Assembly: GCF_004354015.1 (NCBI RefSeq)
Contig: NZ_SMRU01000003.1
Coordinates: 1-64,000, forward strand
Source: Arthrobacter terricola
Lineage (GTDB): Bacteria; Actinomycetota; Actinomycetes; Actinomycetales; Micrococcaceae
DNA length: 64,000 bases
Direction: 5' to 3'
Shown here piece by piece: positions 25,087 through 33,544 of the stretch. The position numbers and the translations under genes were made by a program. Below the pieces are notes generated by a model. That model saw nothing but the letters and a program-made list of their open reading frames with translations, did not search any database and was not told where the DNA came from. Numbering within the stretch: position 1 is the first letter of the stretch; each line of letters begins with the position of its first letter.

Positions 25087-25488
25087 TTAGCTTTTCTTGC
25101 TGTTCCCGTCCTGCCCGGCGGTGCTGCTCAGGTAAATCGATTGCCCCGTGGCGCCCGGTTCGCCTTCCGCGAGGGGGATGGCGAACACGGCCGTCCCATA
25201 GGCGCACACCTCTGTCCAATTGCCGCCCATTTCCGAGGTGTCGAAGCGCATGGCCACGATCGCGTTGGCACCGCGTTGCTGCGTTTCGTTGACCATCCGG
25301 GCCATGACTTCCTGGCGGCTTTCGTAGAGTGCCTTGGTCATTTCGGGAAGCTCGCCGCCGCCAAGCGAACGGAATCCAGCGAGTACCTGCGAGCCGATAT
25401 CGCGTGATCGGACAGTGAGGCCCATGACTTCGCCGAAGACGGCGTCGATCTTGTGGCCCGGAATCTTGTTTGAGGTGACGATGAGCAT
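25087..25488 (-). CDS. YbjQ/UPF0145-family protein
   Basis: 133 residues; the N-terminus MLIVTSNKIPGHKI, then VFGEVMGLTVRSRDIG, and the later GANAIVAMRFDTSEMG match the small YbjQ family. Members form pentamers and are loosely described as heavy-metal-binding; the biological role is unknown. The C-terminus has a short extra tail (GQDGNSKKS). It lies upstream of the TetR-MMPL pair on the same strand but is separated from it by the probable operator. Confidence 0.9.
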   Translation of the reverse strand: MLIVTSNKIPGHKIDAVFGEVMGLTVRSRDIGSQVLAGFRSLGGGELPEMTKALYESRQEVMARMVNETQQRGANAIVAMRFDTSEMGGNWTEVCAYGTAVFAIPLAEGEPGATGQSIYLSSTAGQDGNSKKS

Positions 25489-25521
25489 GGACAGAGCCTA
25501 TCGATCATCCGTTGGTTCCTG

Positions 25522-25555
25522 TGGAGCGACCCGGGAACTGGAGCGACCCGGGAAC
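25522..25555. repeat. 17-bp perfect tandem duplication
   Basis: The unit TGGAGCGACCCGGGAAC occurs twice head to tail (25522-25538, 25539-25555) in the non-coding gap before the symporter terminator. It contains no recognisable site and looks like a replication-slippage product. Confidence 0.85.
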
Positions 25556-25592
25556 GCAAAAATCCACGGAGTGTGCTCCGAGGATTTTTGCG
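25555..25592. terminator. terminator after the symporter gene
   Basis: Stem CGCAAAAATCC/GGATTTTTGCG extended by CGGAG/CTCCG across single mismatched A residues, with a TGTG loop. The foot of the stem provides a T-run in the minus direction. It is correctly placed for the symporter ending at 25621. Confidence 0.85.
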
Positions 25593-25620
25593 TGCGCTGT
25601 GACGGGTTGGCGAGCTGTTG

Positions 25621-27036
25621 CTACGCCGTGGCGTCCGCGAGTTCGCGAGCCTCGCCGGCCGGCACGGAAACGGCGTCCTCGTCGGCAGCGAATGCGACAC
25701 CCTTGCGGGGCGCGTTGTAAAGGGCTTCGTCGAGGATTCCCTGGCGCTTCGCCACGATTGTGGGGACGAGCGCCTGGCCTGCCACGTTCACCGCTGTGCG
25801 GCCCATGTCCAGGATGGGGTCGATCGCCAAGAGGAGTCCGACGCCGGCGAGCGGCAGTCCCAGCGTGGACAGGGTCAAGGTGAGCATGACGACGGCGCCG
25901 GTTGTTCCCGCGGTTGCCGCGGAACCAAGGACTGAGACCAAGACGATCAGCAGGTACTGGCTGAAGTCCAGGTTGATGCCGAAGAACTGCGCAACGAAGA
26001 TCGCGGCGACAGCCGGGTAGACGGCGGCGCAGCCGTCCATCTTGGTCGTGGCACCCAGCGGCACGGCAAAGGAAGCGTAGCCCTGCGGCACCCCGAAGTT
26101 GCGCTCCGCGACGCGCTGCGTGAGCGGGAGCGTACCGATCGAGGAACGGGACACGAAGCCCAACTGAACCGCCGGCCACACGCCGGAGTAGTACTGCTTG
26201 ATGGAGAGCCCGTGGGTCTTCACCAGGATCGGGTAGACCACGAACAGGACCAGGACAAGGCCGGCGTAGATAGCCACGGCGAACTTACCGAGGGAGCCGA
26301 TGGTATCCCAACCGTAGACGGCTACGGCGTTGCCGATCAGGCCGATCGTGCCGAGCGGGGCGACGCGGATGATCCACCAAAGGACCTTCTGGATGACTGC
26401 CAGGGCGGAGGCATTGAGGTTCAGGAACGGTTCGGCCTGCTTGCCGACCTTGAGGGCGGCGACCCCGACGGCGATGGCGATCACCAGGATCTGCAGCACG
26501 TTGAAGCTGACGGAGGTGCTGGCGACGCCGTCGGTGACCGTGGTGCTGGCCCCGAGGCCGAGGAAGTTGTGCGGGAAGAGGCCGGTGAGGAAGGCCCACC
26601 AGTCGCCGGTCTTGCCTGCGTACTCGGCCTTCTTGGTGATGCCCGTGCCGGCGCCCGGCTGGAAGAGCACGCCCAGGCCGATGCCGATCATCACTGCGAT
26701 GAGCGAGGTGATGGCGAACCAGAGCAAGGTATTCCACGCGAGTTTCGCCGCGTTGGATACCTGGCGAAGGTTGGCGATGGAGCTAACGACGGCGGTGAAG
26801 ATCAAGGGCACGACGGCGGTCTGCAGCAGCGACACGTAGCTGGAGCCGATCGTCTGCAGGGTGGCACCGAGCCCGTTCGGAGCCTTGGCGGTGCTGCCTG
26901 TTGCCTTCGCGATGAGGCCGAGCACAAGGCCGACCACCAGCGCGGCGATGATCTGGACACCGAAGGACGTGGCCCACTTGGGAAGCCGGGCGACGTTCTT
27001 CCCGGCGGAAGTCGAAATGTTGGATGAATTGCTCAC
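25621..27036 (-). CDS. dicarboxylate/amino-acid:cation symporter (DAACS family)
   Basis: 471-residue secondary transporter of the GltP/DctA fold. Family landmarks are VVPLIFTAVVSSIANL, the hairpin-1 Ser-rich SRSSIGTLPLT, and the late GVGLLLAIDPILDMGRTAVNVAGQ, with the cation/substrate-site Asp and NxxG. It imports C4-dicarboxylates or acidic/neutral amino acids with Na+ or H+; the substrate is undetermined. The GTG start has only a weak upstream AGG. It is a single transcription unit closed by a strong hairpin. Confidence 0.93.
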   Translation of the reverse strand: MSNSSNISTSAGKNVARLPKWATSFGVQIIAALVVGLVLGLIAKATGSTAKAPNGLGATLQTIGSSYVSLLQTAVVPLIFTAVVSSIANLRQVSNAAKLAWNTLLWFAITSLIAVMIGIGLGVLFQPGAGTGITKKAEYAGKTGDWWAFLTGLFPHNFLGLGASTTVTDGVASTSVSFNVLQILVIAIAVGVAALKVGKQAEPFLNLNASALAVIQKVLWWIIRVAPLGTIGLIGNAVAVYGWDTIGSLGKFAVAIYAGLVLVLFVVYPILVKTHGLSIKQYYSGVWPAVQLGFVSRSSIGTLPLTQRVAERNFGVPQGYASFAVPLGATTKMDGCAAVYPAVAAIFVAQFFGINLDFSQYLLIVLVSVLGSAATAGTTGAVVMLTLTLSTLGLPLAGVGLLLAIDPILDMGRTAVNVAGQALVPTIVAKRQGILDEALYNAPRKGVAFAADEDAVSVPAGEARELADATA

Positions 27037-27226
27037 CGGAACAACCTAGGCTTCCGCAAATACCATGAAAAGCGAACGTTGAGAAATGTTACGTGCGAAA
27101 TTCCACCCAATTCACCCACGCACCCCGGAATCCAGCGCCACGCCGCCCTTTTATGAAGTTATTCCCACCCGCAATGTGGGAAATGTCTCTTGTATACCAG
27201 CGCGTTTTGGGGCTGTGGTTTCGCGA

Positions 27227-27306
27227 TGTCCGGAGGACGGGCGTCCGGCAGCGTGCGTCTAAGCGAGGAACGAGCGAGCACGCCGAGGACGTGTGTCCTC
27301 CGGACA
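27227..27306. repeat. 12-bp inverted repeat enclosing a structured 56-nt segment
   Basis: TGTCCGGAGGAC (27227-27238) and its exact reverse complement (27295-27306) flank 56 nt rich in short GC complementarities. It lies just downstream of the DUF885 gene. It could form a long hairpin acting as a terminator, or be a dispersed intergenic repeat. A separate small hairpin (TTCCCAC/GTGGGAA, 27162-27182) lies between it and the symporter. Nothing else is seen in the 278-bp gap 27037-27314. Confidence 0.6.
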
Positions 27307-27314
27307 CCCACGGG

Positions 27315-29000
27315 CTAACCCAGCAACGCGCGCCGCAGCGTGTCCAGGCCGACGGATCCGATGTTGAGGGCGTTCGTGTGGAATGACTTGAGGTCGAAGC
27401 CGCCGCGGCGCTCGAGTTCGGTGCGGATCTCTTCCCAGAGGCGCTGCCCCACTTTGTAGGACGGTGCCTGCCCTGGCCAGCCGAGGTAGCGGTTGAATTC
27501 GAACTGCAGTTGCCCGGGGCTGATGGGGAGGTTGGCTTTGAGGAAGTCGAAGCCTTTCTCCGGTGTCCAGGTGCCGCTGCCCCAACGCTCGGGCACCTGC
27601 AGTTCGAGGTGCACCCCGATGTCGAACACGACGCGGGCCGCACGCATTCGTTGCATGTCCAGCATGCCCATGTGGTCGCCGGGGTCTTTGAGGTATCCGA
27701 GTTCGAGCATGAGTTTCTCGGCGTAGAGGGCCCAGCCTTCACCGTGTCCGGAAACCCAGCAGATGTTGCGCCGCCAGTTGTTGAGCAGTTCCCGACGGTA
27801 CACGGCGGTCGCGACTTGGAGGTGGTGTCCGGGGACGCCTTCGTGGAACACGGTGGTGGTTTCGGCCCACGTGGTGAAGGTGTCCTCGCCGGCGGGGACG
27901 GACCACCACATGCGGCCGGGGCGGGAGAAATCGTCGGATGGGCCGGTGTAGTAGATGCCGCCTTCGTCCGTTGGGGCGATGCGGCATTCCAGCGTCTTCA
28001 TGACGTCGGGGATGTCGAAATGGACGTCGGCGAGGTCGGCGACGGCCCTGTCGGACAATTCCTGCATCCAGGCTTTGAGGGCGTCGGTGCCCTTGATCTG
28101 CCGCTGGGAGTCGTTGTTGAGTAGCGACTTGGCTTCTTCGATGGACGCGCCCGGCTTGATTTCGGCGGCAACCCGTTCCTGCTCGGCGAGGAGCCTTTCG
28201 AGTTCCTGCACGCCCCAGGCGTAGGTCTCTTCGAGGTCGACGGTGGCGCCGAGGAACGAGCGGGAGGCCAAGGCGTAGCGTTCGCGGCCGACGGCGTCCT
28301 TTTCGGGTGCGGCGGGGAGGAGTTCGGTTTCGAGGAAGGAGGCCAGGCGATCGTAAGCGGCGCGCGCGACGGCGGTACCGGAGTCGAGCTTTTCCTGCAC
28401 CTCGCGCGGAAGCGGGCCGCCGTCGATGGACGCTTCGGCGGCGAGCTTGGCGAAGAAGCCGTCTTCGGCGGCGTACTTGCCGGCCTGTTCGACGACGATC
28501 CTGACCTGGCGGGCTGCGGAGACCTTTCCGGCGTCCTTGGCCGAGCGGAGCGATTCGATGTAGCCCTCGATCGCCCGGTGCACGTTGGCCGCCCTGCCGG
28601 CGATGTGTTCCCAGTGTTCCGCGGTGTCGGTGGGCATGAGGTCGAAGATCGCCCGGATGGTCTGGGCCGGTGACTCGATGTTGTTCAGGTCCGCGGCGTC
28701 CCAGCCCGACTCGTGGATTTCGATCGCCAGGCCGAGACGTTCGCGCATCGCGTCAAGGGTGATGACATCGGACGCGTCCGCGGGTTCAAGCGTGGAGAGC
28801 CGCTCAAGGGTATCGCGTGCTGCCTGGGCGAAAGCTGACGCGCCGGCGGGCGAGAAGTCAGGGTACTCGGTCTCGTGTCCGGGCAGGCCAAGGGTGGTGG
28901 CGAGGCTCGGGTTGAGGGCGAGGTACCTGCCCGCGTAGGCGTCGGCAGCGGCGTCGATGGCAGTGTGGAGGCGTGCCGGAGTCGTGTTAGGAGTAGTCAC
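27315..29000 (-). CDS. DUF885 family protein, putative zinc metallopeptidase
   Basis: 561 residues of the DUF885 family. The hallmark HEGVPGHH is preceded by TTTVFHEG and followed by an EGWALYAE segment, together giving a probable gluzincin-like zinc site. There is no signal peptide or membrane segment, so it is likely cytoplasmic. Substrates are unknown. The GTG start has a weak CAGGGG immediately before it. It is 48 bp downstream of accE on the same strand and may be read through from the carboxylase operon. Confidence 0.88.
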   Translation of the reverse strand: MTTPNTTPARLHTAIDAAADAYAGRYLALNPSLATTLGLPGHETEYPDFSPAGASAFAQAARDTLERLSTLEPADASDVITLDAMRERLGLAIEIHESGWDAADLNNIESPAQTIRAIFDLMPTDTAEHWEHIAGRAANVHRAIEGYIESLRSAKDAGKVSAARQVRIVVEQAGKYAAEDGFFAKLAAEASIDGGPLPREVQEKLDSGTAVARAAYDRLASFLETELLPAAPEKDAVGRERYALASRSFLGATVDLEETYAWGVQELERLLAEQERVAAEIKPGASIEEAKSLLNNDSQRQIKGTDALKAWMQELSDRAVADLADVHFDIPDVMKTLECRIAPTDEGGIYYTGPSDDFSRPGRMWWSVPAGEDTFTTWAETTTVFHEGVPGHHLQVATAVYRRELLNNWRRNICWVSGHGEGWALYAEKLMLELGYLKDPGDHMGMLDMQRMRAARVVFDIGVHLELQVPERWGSGTWTPEKGFDFLKANLPISPGQLQFEFNRYLGWPGQAPSYKVGQRLWEEIRTELERRGGFDLKSFHTNALNIGSVGLDTLRRALLG

Positions 29001-29048
29001 CCCCTGAGCCTAGCGGCGGAGTGGCCCTTATGAAAGGGTTGTTGAATA

Positions 29049-29297
29049 CTATCCCCGGCTGCGCCGCCAGGCGCCCGGACCCGGGGTCGGTTCGAGGCGC
29101 AATTGCTGGCGACGGAGCCAGTGCCGGGTGGTCGGTTGCTCCGCTTCGGCTTCCGCTGGAGTGCCCAGGGAGGCGACGACGGCGGTCAGCGCGGCGAGCT
29201 CTTCCGGCGTCGGCTCGCCCTTGACCACCGAAAGCAACGGCGCGTCCGGCACTGTCTCCGACCCCGCGGACGCCGGGGAGTTCTGTTCGATGCTCAC
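29049..29297 (-). CDS. accE: acyl-CoA carboxylase epsilon subunit
   Basis: 82-residue small subunit that stabilises actinobacterial acyl-CoA carboxylase complexes. The family core [17 protein letters not shown] (21-37) and the C-terminal Trp/Arg-rich end (GPGAWRRS) are intact. The GTG start overlaps the accD5 stop by 4 nt (GTGA), so it is translationally coupled. It works with AccD5 here and AccA3 at 16-18 kb. Confidence 0.93.
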   Translation of the reverse strand: MSIEQNSPASAGSETVPDAPLLSVVKGEPTPEELAALTAVVASLGTPAEAEAEQPTTRHWLRRQQLRLEPTPGPGAWRRSRG

Positions 29298-30877
29298 AGC
29301 GGGATGTTTCCGTGCTTCTTGGTGGGCAGGCTGGCGCGCTTGTCGCGAAGTGCCCGCAGGCCCTTGATGATCTGGATGCGGGTATCGGACGGTGCGATGA
29401 CGGCGTCCACGTAACCAAGCTCGGCTGCCTGGTAGGGGTTGAGGAGTTCTTCTTCGTACTGCCGGATGATGTCCGCTCGCTTGGCTTCGACGTCGCCGCC
29501 GGCCTCGCCCACGGCGGCGAGGTCGCGGCGGTAGAGGATGTTGACGGCGCCCTGGGCGCCCATGACGCCGATCTGGGCAGTGGGCCACGCGAGGTTGAGG
29601 TCGGCGCCGAGCTTCTTGGAGCCCATCACGATGTACGCTCCGCCGTACGCCTTGCGGGTGATGACGGTCAGCTTGGGCACCGTGGCTTCGGCGTAGGCGT
29701 AAAGGAGCTTCGCGCCGCGGCGGATGATGCCCTGGAATTCCTGGTCCTTGCCGGGCAGGAAGCCGGGAACGTCCACCAGCGTGATGATGGGAATGTTGAA
29801 GGCATCGCAGTGGCGCACGAAGCGGGCAGCCTTTTCGGAAGCGGAGATGTCCAGCGTTCCGGCGAACTGCATGGGCTGGTTGGCGACGATGCCGACCGTG
29901 TGGCCCTCCACCCTGCCGTAGCCGATGATGACGTTCGGCGCGTACAGCGACTGCATCTCGAGGAAATGGGCGTCATCGACGATCTGCTCGATCACCTTGC
30001 GCATGTCGTAAGGCTGGTTCGCGGAGTCCGGGATGAGCGAGTCGAGGGCGAGGTCGTCCTCGTCGGTCTCCAGTTCCTGCTCGTGCTCGAGGACAGGGGC
30101 TTCGGAGAGGTTGTTCGACGGGAGGAAGTCCAGGAGTTCGCGCACGAACTCGATCGCATCGGCCTCATCACTCGCGAGGTAGGTGGAAGTTCCGGTGGTG
30201 GCGTTGTGCTGGCGGGCGCCGCCGAGGGTTTCCATGTCCACGTCCTCGCCGGTGACGGTCTTGATGACGTCAGGTCCGGTGATGAACATGTGGGAGGTCT
30301 TGTCCACCATCACGACGTAGTCGGTGAGGGCGGGGGAGTAGGCGGCGCCGCCGGCGCACGGACCCATGATCAGGGAAATCTGCGGGATGACGCCGGAGGA
30401 GTGGACGTTGTTGCGGAAGATGTCCGCGAACATTGCCAGCGAAGCGACGCCTTCCTGGATGCGCGCGCCGCCGCCGTCGTTGATGCCGATCATCGGGCAG
30501 CCGTTGCGCAGCGCGAATTCCTGGACCTTGACGATTTTCTCGCCGTTGACCTGGCTGAGGGAGCCGCCGTAGACGCTGAACTCCTGGCTGTAGATCGCCA
30601 CCAAGCGGCCGTCGACGGTGCCGTAGCCGGAAACGACGCCGTCGCCGAGGGGCTTCTTCTTTTCCATGCCGAAGGCCGTCGAACGGTGGACGGCCAAGGC
30701 GTCGAATTCGACGAAGGAGCCTTCGTCGAGGAGGAGGTCGATGCGCTCGCGGGCGGTGTTCTTGCCGCGGGCGTGCTGCTTCTCGATGGCTTCGGGGCCG
30801 GATGGTTGTTCTGCACGGGCCTGGCGGTCGCGGAAGTCGGCAATCTTTCCCGCTGTCGTTGTCAGATCGTGGCTCAT
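29294..30877 (-). CDS. accD5: acyl-CoA (propionyl-/acetyl-CoA) carboxylase beta subunit
   Basis: 527-residue carboxyltransferase. The N-terminal crotonase-like half contains [15 protein letters not shown] and [14 protein letters not shown]. The C-terminal half contains [20 protein letters not shown] and [16 protein letters not shown], the two oxyanion-hole regions. It transfers carboxyl from biotin on AccA3 to propionyl- or acetyl-CoA. The ATG at 30877 is chosen over the overlapping TTG at 30880; GGAG lies 9 nt upstream. It is first in the operon with accE. Confidence 0.96.
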   Translation of the reverse strand: MSHDLTTTAGKIADFRDRQARAEQPSGPEAIEKQHARGKNTARERIDLLLDEGSFVEFDALAVHRSTAFGMEKKKPLGDGVVSGYGTVDGRLVAIYSQEFSVYGGSLSQVNGEKIVKVQEFALRNGCPMIGINDGGGARIQEGVASLAMFADIFRNNVHSSGVIPQISLIMGPCAGGAAYSPALTDYVVMVDKTSHMFITGPDVIKTVTGEDVDMETLGGARQHNATTGTSTYLASDEADAIEFVRELLDFLPSNNLSEAPVLEHEQELETDEDDLALDSLIPDSANQPYDMRKVIEQIVDDAHFLEMQSLYAPNVIIGYGRVEGHTVGIVANQPMQFAGTLDISASEKAARFVRHCDAFNIPIITLVDVPGFLPGKDQEFQGIIRRGAKLLYAYAEATVPKLTVITRKAYGGAYIVMGSKKLGADLNLAWPTAQIGVMGAQGAVNILYRRDLAAVGEAGGDVEAKRADIIRQYEEELLNPYQAAELGYVDAVIAPSDTRIQIIKGLRALRDKRASLPTKKHGNIPL

Positions 30878-31051
30878 CAAAATGTCTCCGGCTCTGTAGC
30901 TGATTTACGCTGGCACTGCTTCAAAGGCATGGGCTGTTAAGTAGCATGTGCACAAAACGCTGGCCCTGCTGGCTAGTCTAGTGACGCAAAAGCCACACAC
31001 CGCTGTAGAAACCCTACAATTTTCCGACTTCAAGTCGAGCGTCGAAGTTTG

Positions 31052-31065
31052 TTACTCGCCAGTAA
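31052..31065. promoter_or_regulatory. inverted repeat upstream of the SDR gene
   Basis: TTACT-CGCC-AGTAA, 5-bp perfect arms with a 4-nt spacer, 23 bp before the SDR start in the 211-bp divergent accD5/SDR promoter region. The shape is typical of TetR-family sites controlling acyl-CoA genes. The regulator is unknown. Confidence 0.4.
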
Positions 31066-31088
31066 TAATTCTGGGCTAGAGTTTCTCC

Positions 31089-31988
31089 ATGACCCCAAGC
31101 AACGACGCTTCCAACGCCCCCGGCTTCCCCTATCAGGCACGTGGATCGCTGCGGGGCCGGACGCTCCTTGTTTCCGGCGGCAGCCGCGGCATCGGCCTTG
31201 CCATCGCCGCCCGGGCGGCCCGCGACGGCGCCAACATCGTCCTCATGGCAAAAACCGGAGAACCGCACCCCAAGTTGCAGGGAACGGTCTTTACCGCCGC
31301 CGAACAATTGGAAGCGGGCGGCGGCCGCGCGTTGCCGCTCGTGGGGGATGTCCGCAACGACGGCGACGTTGCCGCGGCCGTCACCGCCGCTGTTGAACGC
31401 TTCGGCGGGATCGACGTCGTCGTCAACAACGCGTCGGCGATCGACCTCGCCCGCACCGATGCAGTCGACATGAAGCGCTACGACCTCATGCAGGACATCA
31501 ACGTCCGCGGCACATTCCTCTTGTCCAAGCTTGCCCTGCCGGCCCTGCGGGAATCGGCGCGGAAAGGGCGCGGCGCCCACATCCTCACCCTTTCCCCGCC
31601 GCTCAACCTCGATCCGAAATGGGCCGGCAAGCACTTGGCTTACACGATGGCCAAATACGGCATGAGCCTCACCACCCTGGGCCTCGCCGAAGAACTGAAG
31701 GACGACGGCGTGGCGGTCAATTCCCTGTGGCCCCGCACCCTGATCGATACTGCTGCCATCCGCAACATGCCTGGCGGCGAACAGATGGCCTGCGCCGCGC
31801 GTCGCCCGGAGATCATGGCCGATGCCGCGCACGCCATCCTGACCGGGGCGAACCTGGGCAGCGGCTCCGGCAGCACCGGCAATTTCTACACTGACGAGGA
31901 AGTCCTGCGGGATGCGGGCGTTACCGACTTCGCGCCCTACAGCCTGGGAGCCCCCGAGGAAAAGCTGGCTGCGGATATCTTTCTCTGA
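31089..31988 (+). CDS. SDR-family NAD(P)-dependent oxidoreductase (HSDL2-like)
   Basis: 299-residue short-chain dehydrogenase with cofactor motif VSGGSRGIG, structural NNAS and the active-site Y-T-M-A-K (AYTMAKYGM). The N-terminal half and the LSPPLNLDP and WPRTLIDTAA segments resemble hydroxysteroid dehydrogenase-like protein 2, but the C-terminal sterol-carrier domain of eukaryotic HSDL2 is absent. The substrate is unknown. It is divergent from accD5 and directly upstream of birA. Confidence 0.88.
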   Translation: MTPSNDASNAPGFPYQARGSLRGRTLLVSGGSRGIGLAIAARAARDGANIVLMAKTGEPHPKLQGTVFTAAEQLEAGGGRALPLVGDVRNDGDVAAAVTAAVERFGGIDVVVNNASAIDLARTDAVDMKRYDLMQDINVRGTFLLSKLALPALRESARKGRGAHILTLSPPLNLDPKWAGKHLAYTMAKYGMSLTTLGLAEELKDDGVAVNSLWPRTLIDTAAIRNMPGGEQMACAARRPEIMADAAHAILTGANLGSGSGSTGNFYTDEEVLRDAGVTDFAPYSLGAPEEKLAADIFL

Positions 31989-32034
31989 GCGGACACTTCT
32001 TCCAGGGCGAACGCGGCTCGATAGGATTCTGTGT

Positions 32035-32943
32035 ATGGATGCCGAACAGCCCGCCAACAGCGAACCACGTGCCTTGCGCCCGAGCCTGGACCGCGACGCC
32101 CTGATCCACCAGGACTTCCTTGGCGCGACCGGTATTTCGCGTGTGGAGGTGGTGGAATCGACTGGCTCCACCAACGCCGATCTGCTGCGCGCCGTCACCA
32201 CGGAGCCGAAAGAGTGGGCAGACCTCGCCGTCCTCACGGCCGAACACCAGACGGCAGGCCGCGGACGGCTTGACCGGCATTGGGAGTCGCCGGAACGGTC
32301 CGCGATCTCCGTCTCGATCGTGCTGCGCCCGGTCAACGCCCAAGGGTTGCCGGTACCGACGCAAAGCTACTCTTGGCTGTCACTCCTGGGGGCCATTGCC
32401 TTGCGGGAAACCCTGCTGGAAACCACGGGTGTGCCTGCCGACATCAAATGGCCGAACGACGTCCTGGTCCGCGGCAAGAAGATTGCCGGCATCCTCGCGC
32501 AGATGGGGCCGATGGCGGACGGTTCGGTTCCGGCGGTCATCCTGGGCACGGGCCTCAACGTCACGCTTTCCGAGGACGAATTGCCCGTACCGACGGCGAC
32601 GTCCCTCCAGTTGGAAGGCGCCACCACCGTGGACCGGACGGCGATCCTGCGGAACTACCTTTCCCGCTTCGCGGCCCTCTACCGCAGCTTCTGTAATGCC
32701 GACGGCGACCCCTCCGCCGGGTTGGCGGGCGGCCCCTCGCTGCACAAGCGGGTGGAAGCTGTCATGGTCACCTTGGGGCGGGAAGTGAAGGCCCACCTCC
32801 CGGGCGACCACGAATTGGTAGGGCACGCGTCACGGCTCGATGAGTATGGCTCCCTCCTAGTGGTAGATCATGGCGGGCGCGAACATGTGGTGACCGCGGG
32901 AGACGTGGTCCATTTGCGGACCACCGAAGGCGGTTATGCGTAA
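32035..32943 (+). CDS. birA: biotin--[acetyl-CoA-carboxylase] ligase
   Basis: 302-residue biotin protein ligase without an N-terminal DNA-binding domain, so it is probably not a repressor. Motifs: STGSTNADL, QTAGRGRLDRHW (biotin/AMP loop), DIKWPNDVLV and GTGLNV. It attaches biotin to the AccA3 carrier lysine. The ATG at 32035 has AGGA upstream. It overlaps the next gene by 8 nt. Confidence 0.95.
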   Translation: MDAEQPANSEPRALRPSLDRDALIHQDFLGATGISRVEVVESTGSTNADLLRAVTTEPKEWADLAVLTAEHQTAGRGRLDRHWESPERSAISVSIVLRPVNAQGLPVPTQSYSWLSLLGAIALRETLLETTGVPADIKWPNDVLVRGKKIAGILAQMGPMADGSVPAVILGTGLNVTLSEDELPVPTATSLQLEGATTVDRTAILRNYLSRFAALYRSFCNADGDPSAGLAGGPSLHKRVEAVMVTLGREVKAHLPGDHELVGHASRLDEYGSLLVVDHGGREHVVTAGDVVHLRTTEGGYA

Positions 32944-33544
32944 ACAGCTCCTGCCCGGGGAGCAAGTCATTGTGGTGACGCGGCAGCAACCCAGGATGCT
33001 CTTCGGTCCTGTCCTGGCAGTCATCCTTGTTCCAGCGATCGCCGGGTTCGCCTGCGCGTGGATTGTCAAGGGCGGTCCGGGCAAGCTTCTTCCGGTCATC
33101 AGTGGGGACTGGACCCAAGGGCTCGTGGCCGGGTGCCTGGCAATTGCGGGGATCGTCCTGCTCGTCTACAGCCTTCCCCGCTTCATCCGCTGGCGCGGGG
33201 TGCAATATGTGCTGACCAGCAGGCGGATAGTTGCCCGGTTCGGAATGCTTCGGCGCCGAGACTGGCAACTTCCGCTCGCGTCCGTTCGTGGTGTAGGTAT
33301 CAAGCAATCGATGATCCAACGGGTATTGCGCTCGGGGAATATATCCTTGGATACCGGGCACTCCGGTGACGCAATCCTTGCCGATGTTCCGGAGGCCGGC
33401 TTGTTCCGCAGCTTCGTCCTCGAGGCGATGGCGGAACTTCCGGCGAGTGCCGGGCCCGTCGACGACGGACAATTCGGCGGATTCGATGGCCCGGGTTGGG
33501 CAGTCCCCTGGGGCGTGAGAGAAGGTGGAAGAGATGAGCATTGA
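32936..33544 (+). CDS. PH-domain (bPH2-type) membrane protein
   Basis: 202 residues: two N-terminal membrane helices (about 22-43 and 62-80) followed by a bacterial PH domain (YVLTSRRIVARFGML, then LPLASVRGVGIKQSMIQRVLRSGNISL). It overlaps birA by 8 nt, and the cyclase gene starts within its 3' end. Mycobacteria have a comparable protein next to birA (Rv3278c). Function unknown; possibly membrane or peptide binding. Confidence 0.85.
   Translation: MRKQLLPGEQVIVVTRQQPRMLFGPVLAVILVPAIAGFACAWIVKGGPGKLLPVISGDWTQGLVAGCLAIAGIVLLVYSLPRFIRWRGVQYVLTSRRIVARFGMLRRRDWQLPLASVRGVGIKQSMIQRVLRSGNISLDTGHSGDAILADVPEAGLFRSFVLEAMAELPASAGPVDDGQFGGFDGPGWAVPWGVREGGRDEH

Noticed and set aside
27037..27314. Riboswitch or structured RNA before the symporter
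   Set aside because: Hairpins are present, but none matches a riboswitch class I know and they lie outside the symporter leader orientation.
27093..27386. Small plus-strand ORF in the gap after the symporter
   Set aside because: It runs into the antisense strand of the DUF885 gene, has no good ribosome binding site and no recognisable features.
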